A stretch of DNA of 8,579 nt from Erysipelotrichaceae bacterium. Its GTDB lineage: Bacteria; Bacillota_I; Bacilli_A; Erysipelotrichales; Erysipelotrichaceae. The first letter of the stretch is position 1; each line of letters opens with the position of its first letter. The stretch spans positions 1 to 8,579 of the forward strand of contig JAFZQL010000047.1 in NCBI GenBank assembly GCA_017620435.1. Reading direction: 5' to 3'. Shown here in pieces: positions 1 through 6,309 of this stretch. Both the position numbers and the translations under genes were made by a program. Under the pieces are notes generated by a model. It saw only the letters and a program-made list of their open reading frames with translations. It was not told the origin of the DNA and searched no databases.

Positions 1-1
1 G

Positions 2-106
2 AAGATCTGCTACTATCTGGCGGAACAGTACGACGGGAATATCAGTAACGAGGAAATCCTCTATCTGATCATTCACATCAACAGACTGATCTCCAGGATC
101 GAATAG
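2..106 (+). CDS. BglG/LicT-family transcriptional antiterminator, C-terminal end (partial)
   Basis: Only the last 34 codons and the TAG stop are in the window; the gene begins upstream. The visible residues run from KICYYLAEQYDG through NEEILYLIIHINRL to the stop. This resembles the end of a second PTS regulation domain (PRD2), where a conserved helix carries a phosphorylatable His (here in LIIHINR). Proteins of this family bind a RAT hairpin in nascent RNA and prevent termination. Their activity is set by PTS-dependent phosphorylation of PRD histidines. The assignment is strengthened by a RAT-like hairpin overlapping a terminator about 50 bases downstream, ahead of a PTS operon. The family call is inferred from a short tail plus context; the specific ligand cannot be named. 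Confidence 0.8.
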   Translation, partial: KICYYLAEQYDGNISNEEILYLIIHINRLISRIE

Positions 107-114
107 CAGGATTA

Positions 115-144
115 TTGACAGCGCTTACAGATTTTTATTATTAT
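115..144 (+). promoter_or_regulatory. Sigma-A type promoter of the PTS operon
   Basis: A perfect -35 box TTGACA (115-120) is followed after 18 bases by TATTAT (139-144), one mismatch from TATAAT. Transcription would start near 151, so the RAT hairpin (from 157) lies almost at the 5' end of the transcript. The promoter lies 8 bases after the stop of the antiterminator gene, so the operon can be transcribed independently of it. Readthrough from upstream would meet the same RAT/terminator switch. Confidence 0.7.
116..129 (+). promoter_or_regulatory. cre site (CcpA operator) overlapping the -35 box
   Basis: TGACAGCGCTTACA matches the cre consensus TGWAAGCGYTWNCA at 13 of 14 positions; only the fourth base (C for A) differs, and the central CG is present. 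It covers five bases of the -35 box and runs into the spacer. Bound CcpA/HPr-Ser-P would therefore occlude RNA polymerase and give catabolite repression. The match is seen in the sequence; CcpA binding is inferred. Confidence 0.7.
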
Positions 145-156
145 TGATATAGAAGT

Positions 157-195
157 AAAGGTTTGTTACTCGAAACTCTTCGGGGCTTATCCTTT
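157..195 (+). promoter_or_regulatory. RAT (ribonucleic antiterminator) hairpin for a BglG/LicT-type protein
   Basis: The element starts AAAGG (157-161) and closes with CCTTT (191-195), which are complementary. Inside are TTTGTTACT (162-170), very close to the TTGTTACT of known RATs, then a small stem CGAA/TTCG (171-174 with 179-182) around loop ACTC, then GGGCTTAT (183-190) as the 3' internal-loop side. This is the RAT layout: outer stem, asymmetric internal loop, inner stem. Its 3' half shares bases with the 5' arm of the downstream terminator, so the two structures exclude each other. Confidence 0.8.
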
Positions 196-246
196 GAAAC
201 ATAACAACGTTTATGTTTTTGGGATGAACTGAAGAGTTTTTATTAT
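173..246 (+). terminator. Conditional intrinsic terminator in the operon leader
   Basis: AAACTCTTC (173-181) pairs perfectly over 9 bp with GAAGAGTTT (231-239), followed by a T-rich tract (237-246). The long loop contains a second 8-bp perfect hairpin, AAACATAA (197-204) with TTATGTTT (211-218), which should bring the outer arms together. The 5' arm lies in the RAT inner stem and loop, so an antiterminator-stabilised RAT would block terminator formation. Confidence 0.75.
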
Positions 247-271
247 CTAGGTACAAATAAAGGGGAACAAT

Positions 272-1438
272 ATGATTCAGCTTGGCGTCTCGCTGTATCC
301 GGAACAGGAAACACCGGAAGAGATCGATCGTTATCTGAAGCTGGCGAACAGCTGCGGCTTCATCAAGGTCTTTACCAGTCTTTTCTCTGTGGAAGGCTCA
401 AAAGAACAGATCATTCAGTACTTCAGAGGTCTTTCTGATACTGCCCACAAATACGGGATGCAGGTGTACGGCGACTGCAACGCCAGATTTTTCATGGAGA
501 TGGGGGCTTCCCCGGAAGATCTCTCGGTCTTCAAGGAAATGGGGCTGGATGTTCTGAGACTGGATCTGATGTTCAACGATGAACGGGACGTTGCGATCGT
601 AAACAACAGCCAGGGTCTGGGTGTACAGCTGAACGCAAGCCTTGTCGATTCCGTCAAACGGATCATCGGGCTGGGCGGAGACAGAAACAGGATCATCGCT
701 TCCTACAACTTCTATCCTTTAAGAAATACCGGCGCAGACAGCGAAGACGTCTATGAAACAAATCGTTTCTTCAAAAGCGAAGGCATCAGAACGCAGATCT
801 TCATTTCATCGGGTGTCAAAGGAACGCACGGCCCTTGGCCCGTTTCGGACGGACTGCCAACGGTTGAGATCGACAGGGATCTTCCGATCGGTATGCAGGT
901 CAGACACATGCTGGCACTGGGATGTGACGAGATGATCATCGGCAACGCCTTCGCGTCAGAAGAAGAACTGAAAGAAGTCGCCGCTACGATGAAACAGATC
1001 TATGTCTACGGTGAAGACAGACCATTCTATTTCCCGGGCATCAGGGACCAGATCCCGATCGGCGACATCGAAAGGATTCCTTTGACGATCGAGCTTGCGG
1101 AAGGCATATCGAACAGTGAGAAAGAACTGCTGTTCGGATTCATGAAACACAACGTCAGCGAGTATACGCATACCATCATCCGTTCCAGATGGGGCAGATT
1201 CGACTTTCGTTTCACCCCGATCGAACCGCGTCCGTGTGATAAGGAATACTTCGAACCGGGAGATGTCGTCATTCTCAACGACAATGTACAGCACTACAAA
1301 GGCGAAGTACACATCGTCAGAAAACCGATCCGCAACGATGCAGTCATGAACTATGCGGGAAGGATCGCGGAAGAAGAGCTGTTCCTGCTGGATTATCTCA
1401 AATACATGATGAACTTCGGCTTCATCAAGAAACAGTAA
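272..1438 (+). CDS. mupG: MupG/DUF871-family 6-phospho-glycosidase (GH170-type)
   Basis: This 388-residue protein has the DUF871 architecture. An N-terminal TIM barrel begins MIQLGVSLYPEQ and runs to about residue 240 (VYGDCNARFF, RLDLMF, NFYPLRNTG, GTHGPWP). A C-terminal cyclophilin-like domain covers about 270-388 (FTPIEPRP, EPGDVVILND, a GEVHIVRKP segment). The characterised member is Staphylococcus aureus MupG, a cytoplasmic 6-phospho-N-acetylmuramidase that splits MurNAc-6P-GlcNAc after PTS uptake by MurP. The start follows an AAAGGGGA Shine-Dalgarno site (259-266) at good spacing. It is first in a PTS operon, consistent with hydrolysis of a 6-phosphorylated disaccharide. No MurQ etherase is in view and a GH1 enzyme is present instead, so the substrate may not be MurNAc-GlcNAc. 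The family is confident; the gene symbol marks family resemblance only. Confidence 0.85.
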   Translation: MIQLGVSLYPEQETPEEIDRYLKLANSCGFIKVFTSLFSVEGSKEQIIQYFRGLSDTAHKYGMQVYGDCNARFFMEMGASPEDLSVFKEMGLDVLRLDLMFNDERDVAIVNNSQGLGVQLNASLVDSVKRIIGLGGDRNRIIASYNFYPLRNTGADSEDVYETNRFFKSEGIRTQIFISSGVKGTHGPWPVSDGLPTVEIDRDLPIGMQVRHMLALGCDEMIIGNAFASEEELKEVAATMKQIYVYGEDRPFYFPGIRDQIPIGDIERIPLTIELAEGISNSEKELLFGFMKHNVSEYTHTIIRSRWGRFDFRFTPIEPRPCDKEYFEPGDVVILNDNVQHYKGEVHIVRKPIRNDAVMNYAGRIAEEELFLLDYLKYMMNFGFIKKQ

Positions 1439-1498
1439 GGTTTTAATGCCCCGCCATGGGTATTTCATAAACAAATAATAATAGAAAGGATAAATCAT

Positions 1499-2989
1499 AT
1501 GGCAAAAACTGAAAAAGACTTTAAGGCAATTGCTGCCAAAATAGTCGAACTGATCGGTGGCAAGGACAATATTGCCCATGCCGCGCACTGCCTCACCAGA
1601 CTGCGCATTACACCGAAAGACACCAGCCTGGTCAAGCTTGATGAACTCAAGAAGATCGGCGTCGTCGGTGCGCAGATGATCGGTGACCAGGTTCAGGTCA
1701 TCATCGGTAACGACATCGAAGAAGTTTACGATGCCTTCCTGGGTGAGACCGGTATTGAAAGAGTCGCTGCGATCGACGAGAATCTCGATCCGGAACTGAC
1801 GAAGAAGAAGGGCATCAAAGAGATCCTTGGATCCATCTTCCCTGCTATCGTTTCCTGTGTATTCCCGATCCTGCCGGCTCTGCTGGCTTGCGGTATGCTG
1901 CAGTCTATCGTAATGATCGCGACCAACATCTTCAAGGTTCCGGCTGACAACCCGACAATCGCAACCTTAACCTGGATCTACAACGTAGCGTTCTGGTTCC
2001 TGCCGATCTTCGTAGGCTATGCAGCCTCTAAGAGATTCGGTGTCAAGACCGCCATGGGTATGCTGATGGGTGCTATTCTGATCCATCCAACATTCCTTGA
2101 GCTGGTGAAACAGGGTGCAGGCTACACTGTACCTAATCCAGGCGGACCTCCAACAGTCGTTCCTGGCACAGGTTCTGCCGGTTCTCTGTTCGGAATCAAC
2201 ATTTATCCGGGCGACTACACATCCACGATCATTCCTGTTATCGTCTGTGTATTTGTTCAGAGCTATGTTGAAAAACTGCTGAACAAGATCGTTCCAAAGA
2301 ACATCCGTTTCGTTCTGGTTCCTACGCTTGAGATCCTGATCATGGCTCCTCTGGGACTGCTGGTACTGGCTCCGATCAGCCACAGACTCTCAAGCGCATT
2401 CGCAGGTCTGCTGATCAGACTGTTCCATATCCCTGGTGCAGGCCCTGTCCTGATCTGTCTGTTTGCAGCATTGTATCCGTTCATCGTCATTACAGGCATG
2501 CACTTCAACCTGATGGCTGTTGCAATGGCCATGGGTGCACAGATGGGCAAGAACCCTCTGACTTCCGTTGCCGGATTCCTATTCCAGTACACGCAGGCTG
2601 CCGCATGTCTGGCTGTTGCCATTAAGGCAAAAGATGCCGACAGAAGATCACTGGCTCTCTCTTGTGCGTTCTCTGATGCCGTTCCGGGTATCTCTGAACC
2701 GGGTATGTACGGTATTACCTTCAAATACAAGAAGTCTCTGTATGCCGCAATGATCGGTTCCGCAATAGGCGGTCTGATCGCTGCGATCCTGAATGTCGGT
2801 TCTTATGCGGGCGGTCCACCAAACCTCTTCACATGGGCAATGTTCATTAACCCGGCACCTGTACCAGATCCGTTGGCAGATCTCAAGCGCATCATCATCT
2901 GTGTCGTAATTGGCGCAATCGTTGCGTTTGCTCTGACTCTCTTCCTCTACAAGGATGAAGAAGCAGACCGGATCGATGCTCAAGGCTAA
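1499..2989 (+). CDS. PTS sugar transporter EIIBC, glucose/beta-glucoside superfamily
   Basis: This is a 496-residue inner-membrane permease that imports and 6-phosphorylates a sugar. Residues 7-85 form the EIIB domain with the phosphorylated cysteine C31 in HCLTRLR. From about residue 105 to 488 follows the hydrophobic EIIC domain, with a GMHF motif (H335) and GISEPGMYG (E400), the counterpart of the sugar-binding GITEP loop. The protein ends soon after the last helix (FLYKDEEADRIDAQG) and has no EIIA domain, so phosphate must come from an EIIA encoded elsewhere. S. aureus MurP has the same EIIBC layout, and beta-glucoside and sucrose permeases are close relatives. The start has AGAAAGGA (1483-1490) about 8 bases upstream. 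It lies 60 bases after the MupG-like gene and 6 bases before the GH1 gene. The exact sugar cannot be told from sequence alone. Confidence 0.9.
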   Translation: MAKTEKDFKAIAAKIVELIGGKDNIAHAAHCLTRLRITPKDTSLVKLDELKKIGVVGAQMIGDQVQVIIGNDIEEVYDAFLGETGIERVAAIDENLDPELTKKKGIKEILGSIFPAIVSCVFPILPALLACGMLQSIVMIATNIFKVPADNPTIATLTWIYNVAFWFLPIFVGYAASKRFGVKTAMGMLMGAILIHPTFLELVKQGAGYTVPNPGGPPTVVPGTGSAGSLFGINIYPGDYTSTIIPVIVCVFVQSYVEKLLNKIVPKNIRFVLVPTLEILIMAPLGLLVLAPISHRLSSAFAGLLIRLFHIPGAGPVLICLFAALYPFIVITGMHFNLMAVAMAMGAQMGKNPLTSVAGFLFQYTQAAACLAVAIKAKDADRRSLALSCAFSDAVPGISEPGMYGITFKYKKSLYAAMIGSAIGGLIAAILNVGSYAGGPPNLFTWAMFINPAPVPDPLADLKRIIICVVIGAIVAFALTLFLYKDEEADRIDAQG

Positions 2990-2995
2990 ACATTA

Positions 2996-4495
2996 ATGTC
3001 TAAGTTTCCGAAAAACTTTCTATGGGGCGGCGCTACTTCCGCCGCCCAGATAGAAGGTGGAAGATGTCTTGACGGCAAGGGTCTCTGTCACCTGGACTAT
3101 GTCTATTTCAGAGGCGCAAAGATTCCGTGCAACTTCATGCTGAAGAAGGACTATGAAAGAGCCAAGGCCGAAGAGGCGACAATGAACTTTCCAAACAGAA
3201 GAGGCATCGATTTCTTCCACCGTTACAAGGAAGATATCGCTCTTCTCGCGGAAATGGGCTTCAAGTCCTTCAGGATGTCCATCTCCTGGACAAGGCTGTT
3301 CCCTACCGGGCTGGAAGAAACACCGGACCCGGAAGGCGTAGCGTTCTATCACAACGTCTTCGCTGAACTGCACAAGTACGGGATCGAACCGCTGGTTACG
3401 ATGATCCACTACGAGCTTCCGATCGTTTTTGTCGAGAAGTATGACGGCTGGGTCTCACCTGAAGTCATTCCGCATTGCTTCAGATATCTGAAGTTCCTGA
3501 TCGACGAATATCAGAACGAAGTCAAATACTGGCTGACATTCAACGAGATCAATATGGTCTGTGCGGTTCCTTGGCTGGGCGGCGGTATCCTTCTGGACCG
3601 TTATGACAGTTTCGAGATTCCAAGAGGCTTCCGTCCGTTCGCTCCGCTCCCGCCGGAAATGGCAGAAAGATGGGAGAACGCATCGCATCAGGCGCTGCAT
3701 CATCAGTTTATCGCCAGCGCCATGATCGTGAAGTATGCCCATGAACATGCCCCTGGCTGTCTGATCGGCAACATGTTCAATCTCCATCATCTCTATCCGG
3801 AAACCCCGGCACCGCAGGACGCATACAGAGCGCACGAAGAAACCGAGTTCAACATGTTCTTCTGCGATGTCATGGCAAGAGGATCTTATCCTGCCTGGAT
3901 CCTGTCCTACTACCGGAAAAACAACATCAACATCAAATGGTACGAGGGTTATGAAAAGATCCTGGAAGAGGGTAAAGTAGATTTTATCTCCTTAAGCTAC
4001 TATCTCTCCTCTGTCGTAACGGCAGATCCGCAGAGACAGGAAAGGATCGGATCCTTCATCAGACGTCTGCAGAATCCATATCTGGAGACAAGCGACTTCG
4101 GATGGCAGGTCGACCCGACTGCCTTGCGTATTTCACTTAACGAACTGAGAGACCGTTTCAACCTTCCGATCTATATCGTCGAGAATGGCATCGGTGCTTT
4201 TGAGGAATTGGGTGAAGACAAGACGGTCCATGACAAGTACCGTATCTCCTATCTGCGCAGCCACATTGAAGCGATCGGCGAAGCGATAGAAGACGGCGTG
4301 AATGTCATAGGCTATACTCCTTGGGGCTGTATCGACCTGGTATCCTGTTCACTGGTGTCCATGTCCAAGAGATACGGCTTCGTCTACGTAGATGCGGATG
4401 ATGAAGGCAACGGCACATATGACCGTTACCGTAAGGATTCCTTCTACTGGTACAAGAAGGTCATCGCTTCCAACGGCGAAGACTTGAGTGACTAA
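2996..4495 (+). CDS. GH1 6-phospho-beta-glucosidase
   Basis: This is a 499-residue glycoside hydrolase family 1 enzyme, slightly longer than the usual 460-480. It opens with the GH1 signature FLWGGATSAAQIEGG (Q18). The acid/base glutamate is E184 in TFNEIN and the nucleophile is E396 in IYIVENG. A C-terminal phosphate-binding set S452, K458 and Y460 (S-x5-K-x-Y, in SMSKRYGFVYVD) marks phospho-glycosidases of the BglA type rather than plain beta-glucosidases. It should hydrolyse 6-phospho-beta-glucosides delivered by the adjacent EIIBC in the cytoplasm. The ATG is 6 bases after the EIIBC stop, with only a weak AAGG (2982-2985) in the end of that gene, suggesting translational coupling. It is the last gene before the terminator. 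A 6-phospho-galactosidase is less likely because the Ser-Lys spacing is that of BglA. Confidence 0.92.
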   Translation: MSKFPKNFLWGGATSAAQIEGGRCLDGKGLCHLDYVYFRGAKIPCNFMLKKDYERAKAEEATMNFPNRRGIDFFHRYKEDIALLAEMGFKSFRMSISWTRLFPTGLEETPDPEGVAFYHNVFAELHKYGIEPLVTMIHYELPIVFVEKYDGWVSPEVIPHCFRYLKFLIDEYQNEVKYWLTFNEINMVCAVPWLGGGILLDRYDSFEIPRGFRPFAPLPPEMAERWENASHQALHHQFIASAMIVKYAHEHAPGCLIGNMFNLHHLYPETPAPQDAYRAHEETEFNMFFCDVMARGSYPAWILSYYRKNNINIKWYEGYEKILEEGKVDFISLSYYLSSVVTADPQRQERIGSFIRRLQNPYLETSDFGWQVDPTALRISLNELRDRFNLPIYIVENGIGAFEELGEDKTVHDKYRISYLRSHIEAIGEAIEDGVNVIGYTPWGCIDLVSCSLVSMSKRYGFVYVDADDEGNGTYDRYRKDSFYWYKKVIASNGEDLSD

Positions 4496-4522
4496 ACCAT
4501 CAATTACAGATTTCTTGTATAT

Positions 4523-4550
4523 GAGCCGGCACTGACCGGCTCTTTTTTTT
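4523..4550 (+). terminator. Intrinsic terminator of the PTS operon
   Basis: GAGCCGG (4523-4529) pairs perfectly with CCGGCTC (4536-4542) around a 6-base loop and is followed by eight T (4543-4550). It lies 27 bases after the GH1 stop and separates the sugar operon from the next transcription unit. Confidence 0.93.
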
Positions 4551-4576
4551 CTCCTGAATGTCTTCAATGAATGAGA

Positions 4577-4592
4577 ATGAAACTATTTTCAT
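4577..4592. promoter_or_regulatory. Palindromic operator candidate upstream of the DUF969 promoter
   Basis: ATGAAA-CTAT-TTTCAT is a perfect 6-bp inverted repeat with a 4-base spacer. It lies 16 bases upstream of the -35 box. A further half-site ATGAAAA follows at 4598-4604, running up to the -35 region. Its symmetry and placement fit a dimeric transcription factor site. No regulator gene lies beside it, so the protein is unknown, and a chance palindrome in AT-rich DNA is possible. Confidence 0.4.
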
Positions 4593-4598
4593 AACAGA

Positions 4599-4612
4599 TG
4601 AAAACATTTGCA
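4599..4612 (+). promoter_or_regulatory. Degenerate cre-like sequence at the DUF969 promoter
   Basis: TGAAAACATTTGCA matches the cre consensus TGWAAGCGYTWNCA at 12 of 14 positions and overlaps the -35 box. However, one mismatch removes the normally invariant central CG (it reads CA). It may be a weak CcpA site or coincidence. Confidence 0.25.
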
Positions 4613-4636
4613 TTTATTTGCGTTGTTTTTTATAAT
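4608..4636 (+). promoter_or_regulatory. Sigma-A type promoter of the DUF969-DUF979-pcp operon
   Basis: There is a perfect -10 box TATAAT (4631-4636) with TTGCAT (4608-4613) exactly 17 bases upstream as a three-of-six -35 box. Transcription would start near 4643, just ahead of the Shine-Dalgarno site. The weak -35 may mean activation or regulation from the adjacent palindrome. Confidence 0.75.
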
Positions 4637-4665
4637 AGAACTATTAAAAAGGGGGTAATTTGATT

Positions 4666-5355
4666 ATGCTTATTAGATTAATTGGTGTGGCTATCGTCGT
4701 AGTCGGATTAGTCTTAAAGTTTGATACAATTGCCACAGTCGTACTTGCCGGTATCGTAACCGGTATAGTCGGCGGCATGAGCATCACGGACATCCTGACG
4801 ACTTTGGGCAACTCTTTCGTATCCCAGAGGACCGCTACACTATTCGTTCTGACTTTACCTGCCATCGGTATCTGTGAAAGATACGGTCTGAAAGAGAAGG
4901 CTATCGACTTCATCAGATCGATCAAGTCAGCTACTGCCGGTAGAGTAATCATCGTTTATGAAGCGATCAGAACACTTGCTGCTGCCTTCTCGATCAGATT
5001 AGGCGGACATCCGCAGTTCGTACGTCCGGTTGTCGTTCCGATGGCCGAAGGTGCTGCTGTTGCCAAGTACGGCGAGATCAACGACAAGATGTCAGACATC
5101 ATCAAGGGCGGATCTGCCGGTGCTGAAAACTATGGTAACTTCTTCGCTCAGAACTGCTTCATGGGTTCTTCAGGAACTCTGCTGATTGCCGGCTTCCTGT
5201 CTGAAACACTGGGCTTAGGAGAAACCGGTGCAATCGCTTTACAGGTTGCCAAATGGTCGATTCCGGTTGCCGTAATCTCTATGGTACTCGGTATTGCCAG
5301 AAACCTCTGGCTGGACAAACAGCTGGATAACGCTAGTAAAGGAGGAAACAAATAA
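4666..5355 (+). CDS. DUF969 family membrane protein, probable 5-oxoproline transporter subunit
   Basis: This 229-residue integral membrane protein starts with two adjacent hydrophobic helices (about residues 2-16 and 20-38) and ends with others near 158-180 and 188-207. Conserved-looking central motifs are ERYGLKEKA, GGHPQFVRPVVVPMAEGA and ENYGNFFAQNCF. I recognise it as DUF969, which is almost always paired with DUF979; current annotation practice names the pair subunits of a 5-oxoproline transporter. I chose ATG 4666 because AAAAAGGGGG (4646-4655) sits 10 bases upstream. The in-frame TTG at 4660 would leave only 4 bases and add two residues. The gene overlaps the next by one base (TAATG), implying coupled synthesis. 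Transport direction and exact substrate are inferred. Confidence 0.82.
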   Translation: MLIRLIGVAIVVVGLVLKFDTIATVVLAGIVTGIVGGMSITDILTTLGNSFVSQRTATLFVLTLPAIGICERYGLKEKAIDFIRSIKSATAGRVIIVYEAIRTLAAAFSIRLGGHPQFVRPVVVPMAEGAAVAKYGEINDKMSDIIKGGSAGAENYGNFFAQNCFMGSSGTLLIAGFLSETLGLGETGAIALQVAKWSIPVAVISMVLGIARNLWLDKQLDNASKGGNK

Positions 5356-6296
5356 TGACTGCTGCTCAGATTTTAGGTGAAGTATTCTACTGTATTATCG
5401 GTCTGGTTTTCATCCTTGTCGGTGTTAAGGCATTAAAAGATGAAGGCTGTTCAAAGAAACTTACGACTGCCGCATTCTGGTTCCTGCTTGCGTTCACATT
5501 CATCTGCGGACCATGGGTACCGAAATGGCTGGTCGGTGCTGCAATCGTTCTGATGGCCTGCCTCACTGCTATCGGCGGTGTTGTACAGTCCAAGAATGAT
5601 GTACCGGATCCTGTCGAAGTTCGTAAACATGCAGATGAACTGGGATACAAGATCTTTATCCCTGCTCTGTGCATTGCTGTTGTAGCCGTTGTCGGCGCAA
5701 CGCTTGGCTCTAAAGTTCCAGCTCTGTCATGGCTGACTGCAAACAACGCGATCGGTCTGTCCGGTGCTGTGGCTTTACTGGCTGTTCTGCTTCTTACCGG
5801 AGCATCTCCGAAATATGCCGCTGTTGATGGCGCAAGACTGATGGATAACGTATCTACTACAGGTATCCTTCCTCAGCTGCTGTCTGCATTAGGCGCTCTG
5901 TTTACAGCTGCCGGTGTCGGTGAAGCTGTCTCTCACTACGTCTCAATGGTCGTTCCTGAGAACAACATCCTGATCGCCTGCATCGTATACTGCCTGGGCA
6001 TGGCTCTGTTCACCATGATCATGGGCAACGGCTTCGCTGCCTTCACCGTCATCATGACCGGTATCGGCGTTCCGTTCCTGATCAATCAGGGTGCAGATCC
6101 TATCGTTGTCGGTGCACTGGGTCTTACTGCAGCATACTGCGGTACTCTGTGTACACCAATGGCCGCAAACTTCAATATCGTCCCTGCAGCGCTTCTGGAA
6201 ACCAAGAACAAATACTCTGTTATCGCTTCTCAGGTTCCGTTTGCCGTATGCATGCTGACGGTACACGTCGTACTGCTTCTTGTCCTGGCATTCTAA
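5355..6296 (+). CDS. DUF979 family membrane protein, probable 5-oxoproline transporter subunit
   Basis: This 313-residue polytopic membrane protein has about eight to nine predicted helices. Motifs include QLLSALGALFTAAGVGE, MGNGFAAFTVIMTGIGVPF and GTLCTPMAANFNIVPAALLE. The Gly-Asn-rich hairpin followed by FAAFTV recalls the half-repeats of ion-coupled carboxylate transporters (IT superfamily); that resemblance is my inference. It is the usual partner of DUF969. Its ATG shares a base with the DUF969 stop, and a strong AAAGGAGG (5338-5345) lies inside the end of the upstream gene. pcp follows after 13 bases. The pair probably moves 5-oxoproline (pyroglutamate) or a related compound across the membrane, matching the product of Pcp. 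Confidence 0.82.
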   Translation: MTAAQILGEVFYCIIGLVFILVGVKALKDEGCSKKLTTAAFWFLLAFTFICGPWVPKWLVGAAIVLMACLTAIGGVVQSKNDVPDPVEVRKHADELGYKIFIPALCIAVVAVVGATLGSKVPALSWLTANNAIGLSGAVALLAVLLLTGASPKYAAVDGARLMDNVSTTGILPQLLSALGALFTAAGVGEAVSHYVSMVVPENNILIACIVYCLGMALFTMIMGNGFAAFTVIMTGIGVPFLINQGADPIVVGALGLTAAYCGTLCTPMAANFNIVPAALLETKNKYSVIASQVPFAVCMLTVHVVLLLVLAF

Positions 6297-6309
6297 GTAA
6301 AGGAGTAAT

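Noticed and set aside
956..1588. 210-residue minus-strand open frame.
   Set aside because: It overlaps the MupG-like gene and the start of the EIIBC gene in antisense, has no ribosome-binding site or family resemblance, and is a coding shadow.
2123..2190. Pro/Gly-rich stretch in the EIIC domain that might be an insertion or repeat.
   Set aside because: It is a single in-frame loop between membrane helices, which is common in this permease superfamily, and shows no nucleotide repeat.
2263..2730. 155-residue minus-strand open frame inside the EIIBC gene.
   Set aside because: It is antisense to a clear EIIC domain with conserved motifs and has no independent support.
4660..4662. TTG as the start of the DUF969 gene.
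   Set aside because: It is only 4 bases from the GGGGG Shine-Dalgarno core, while ATG 4666 has normal spacing and costs only two residues.
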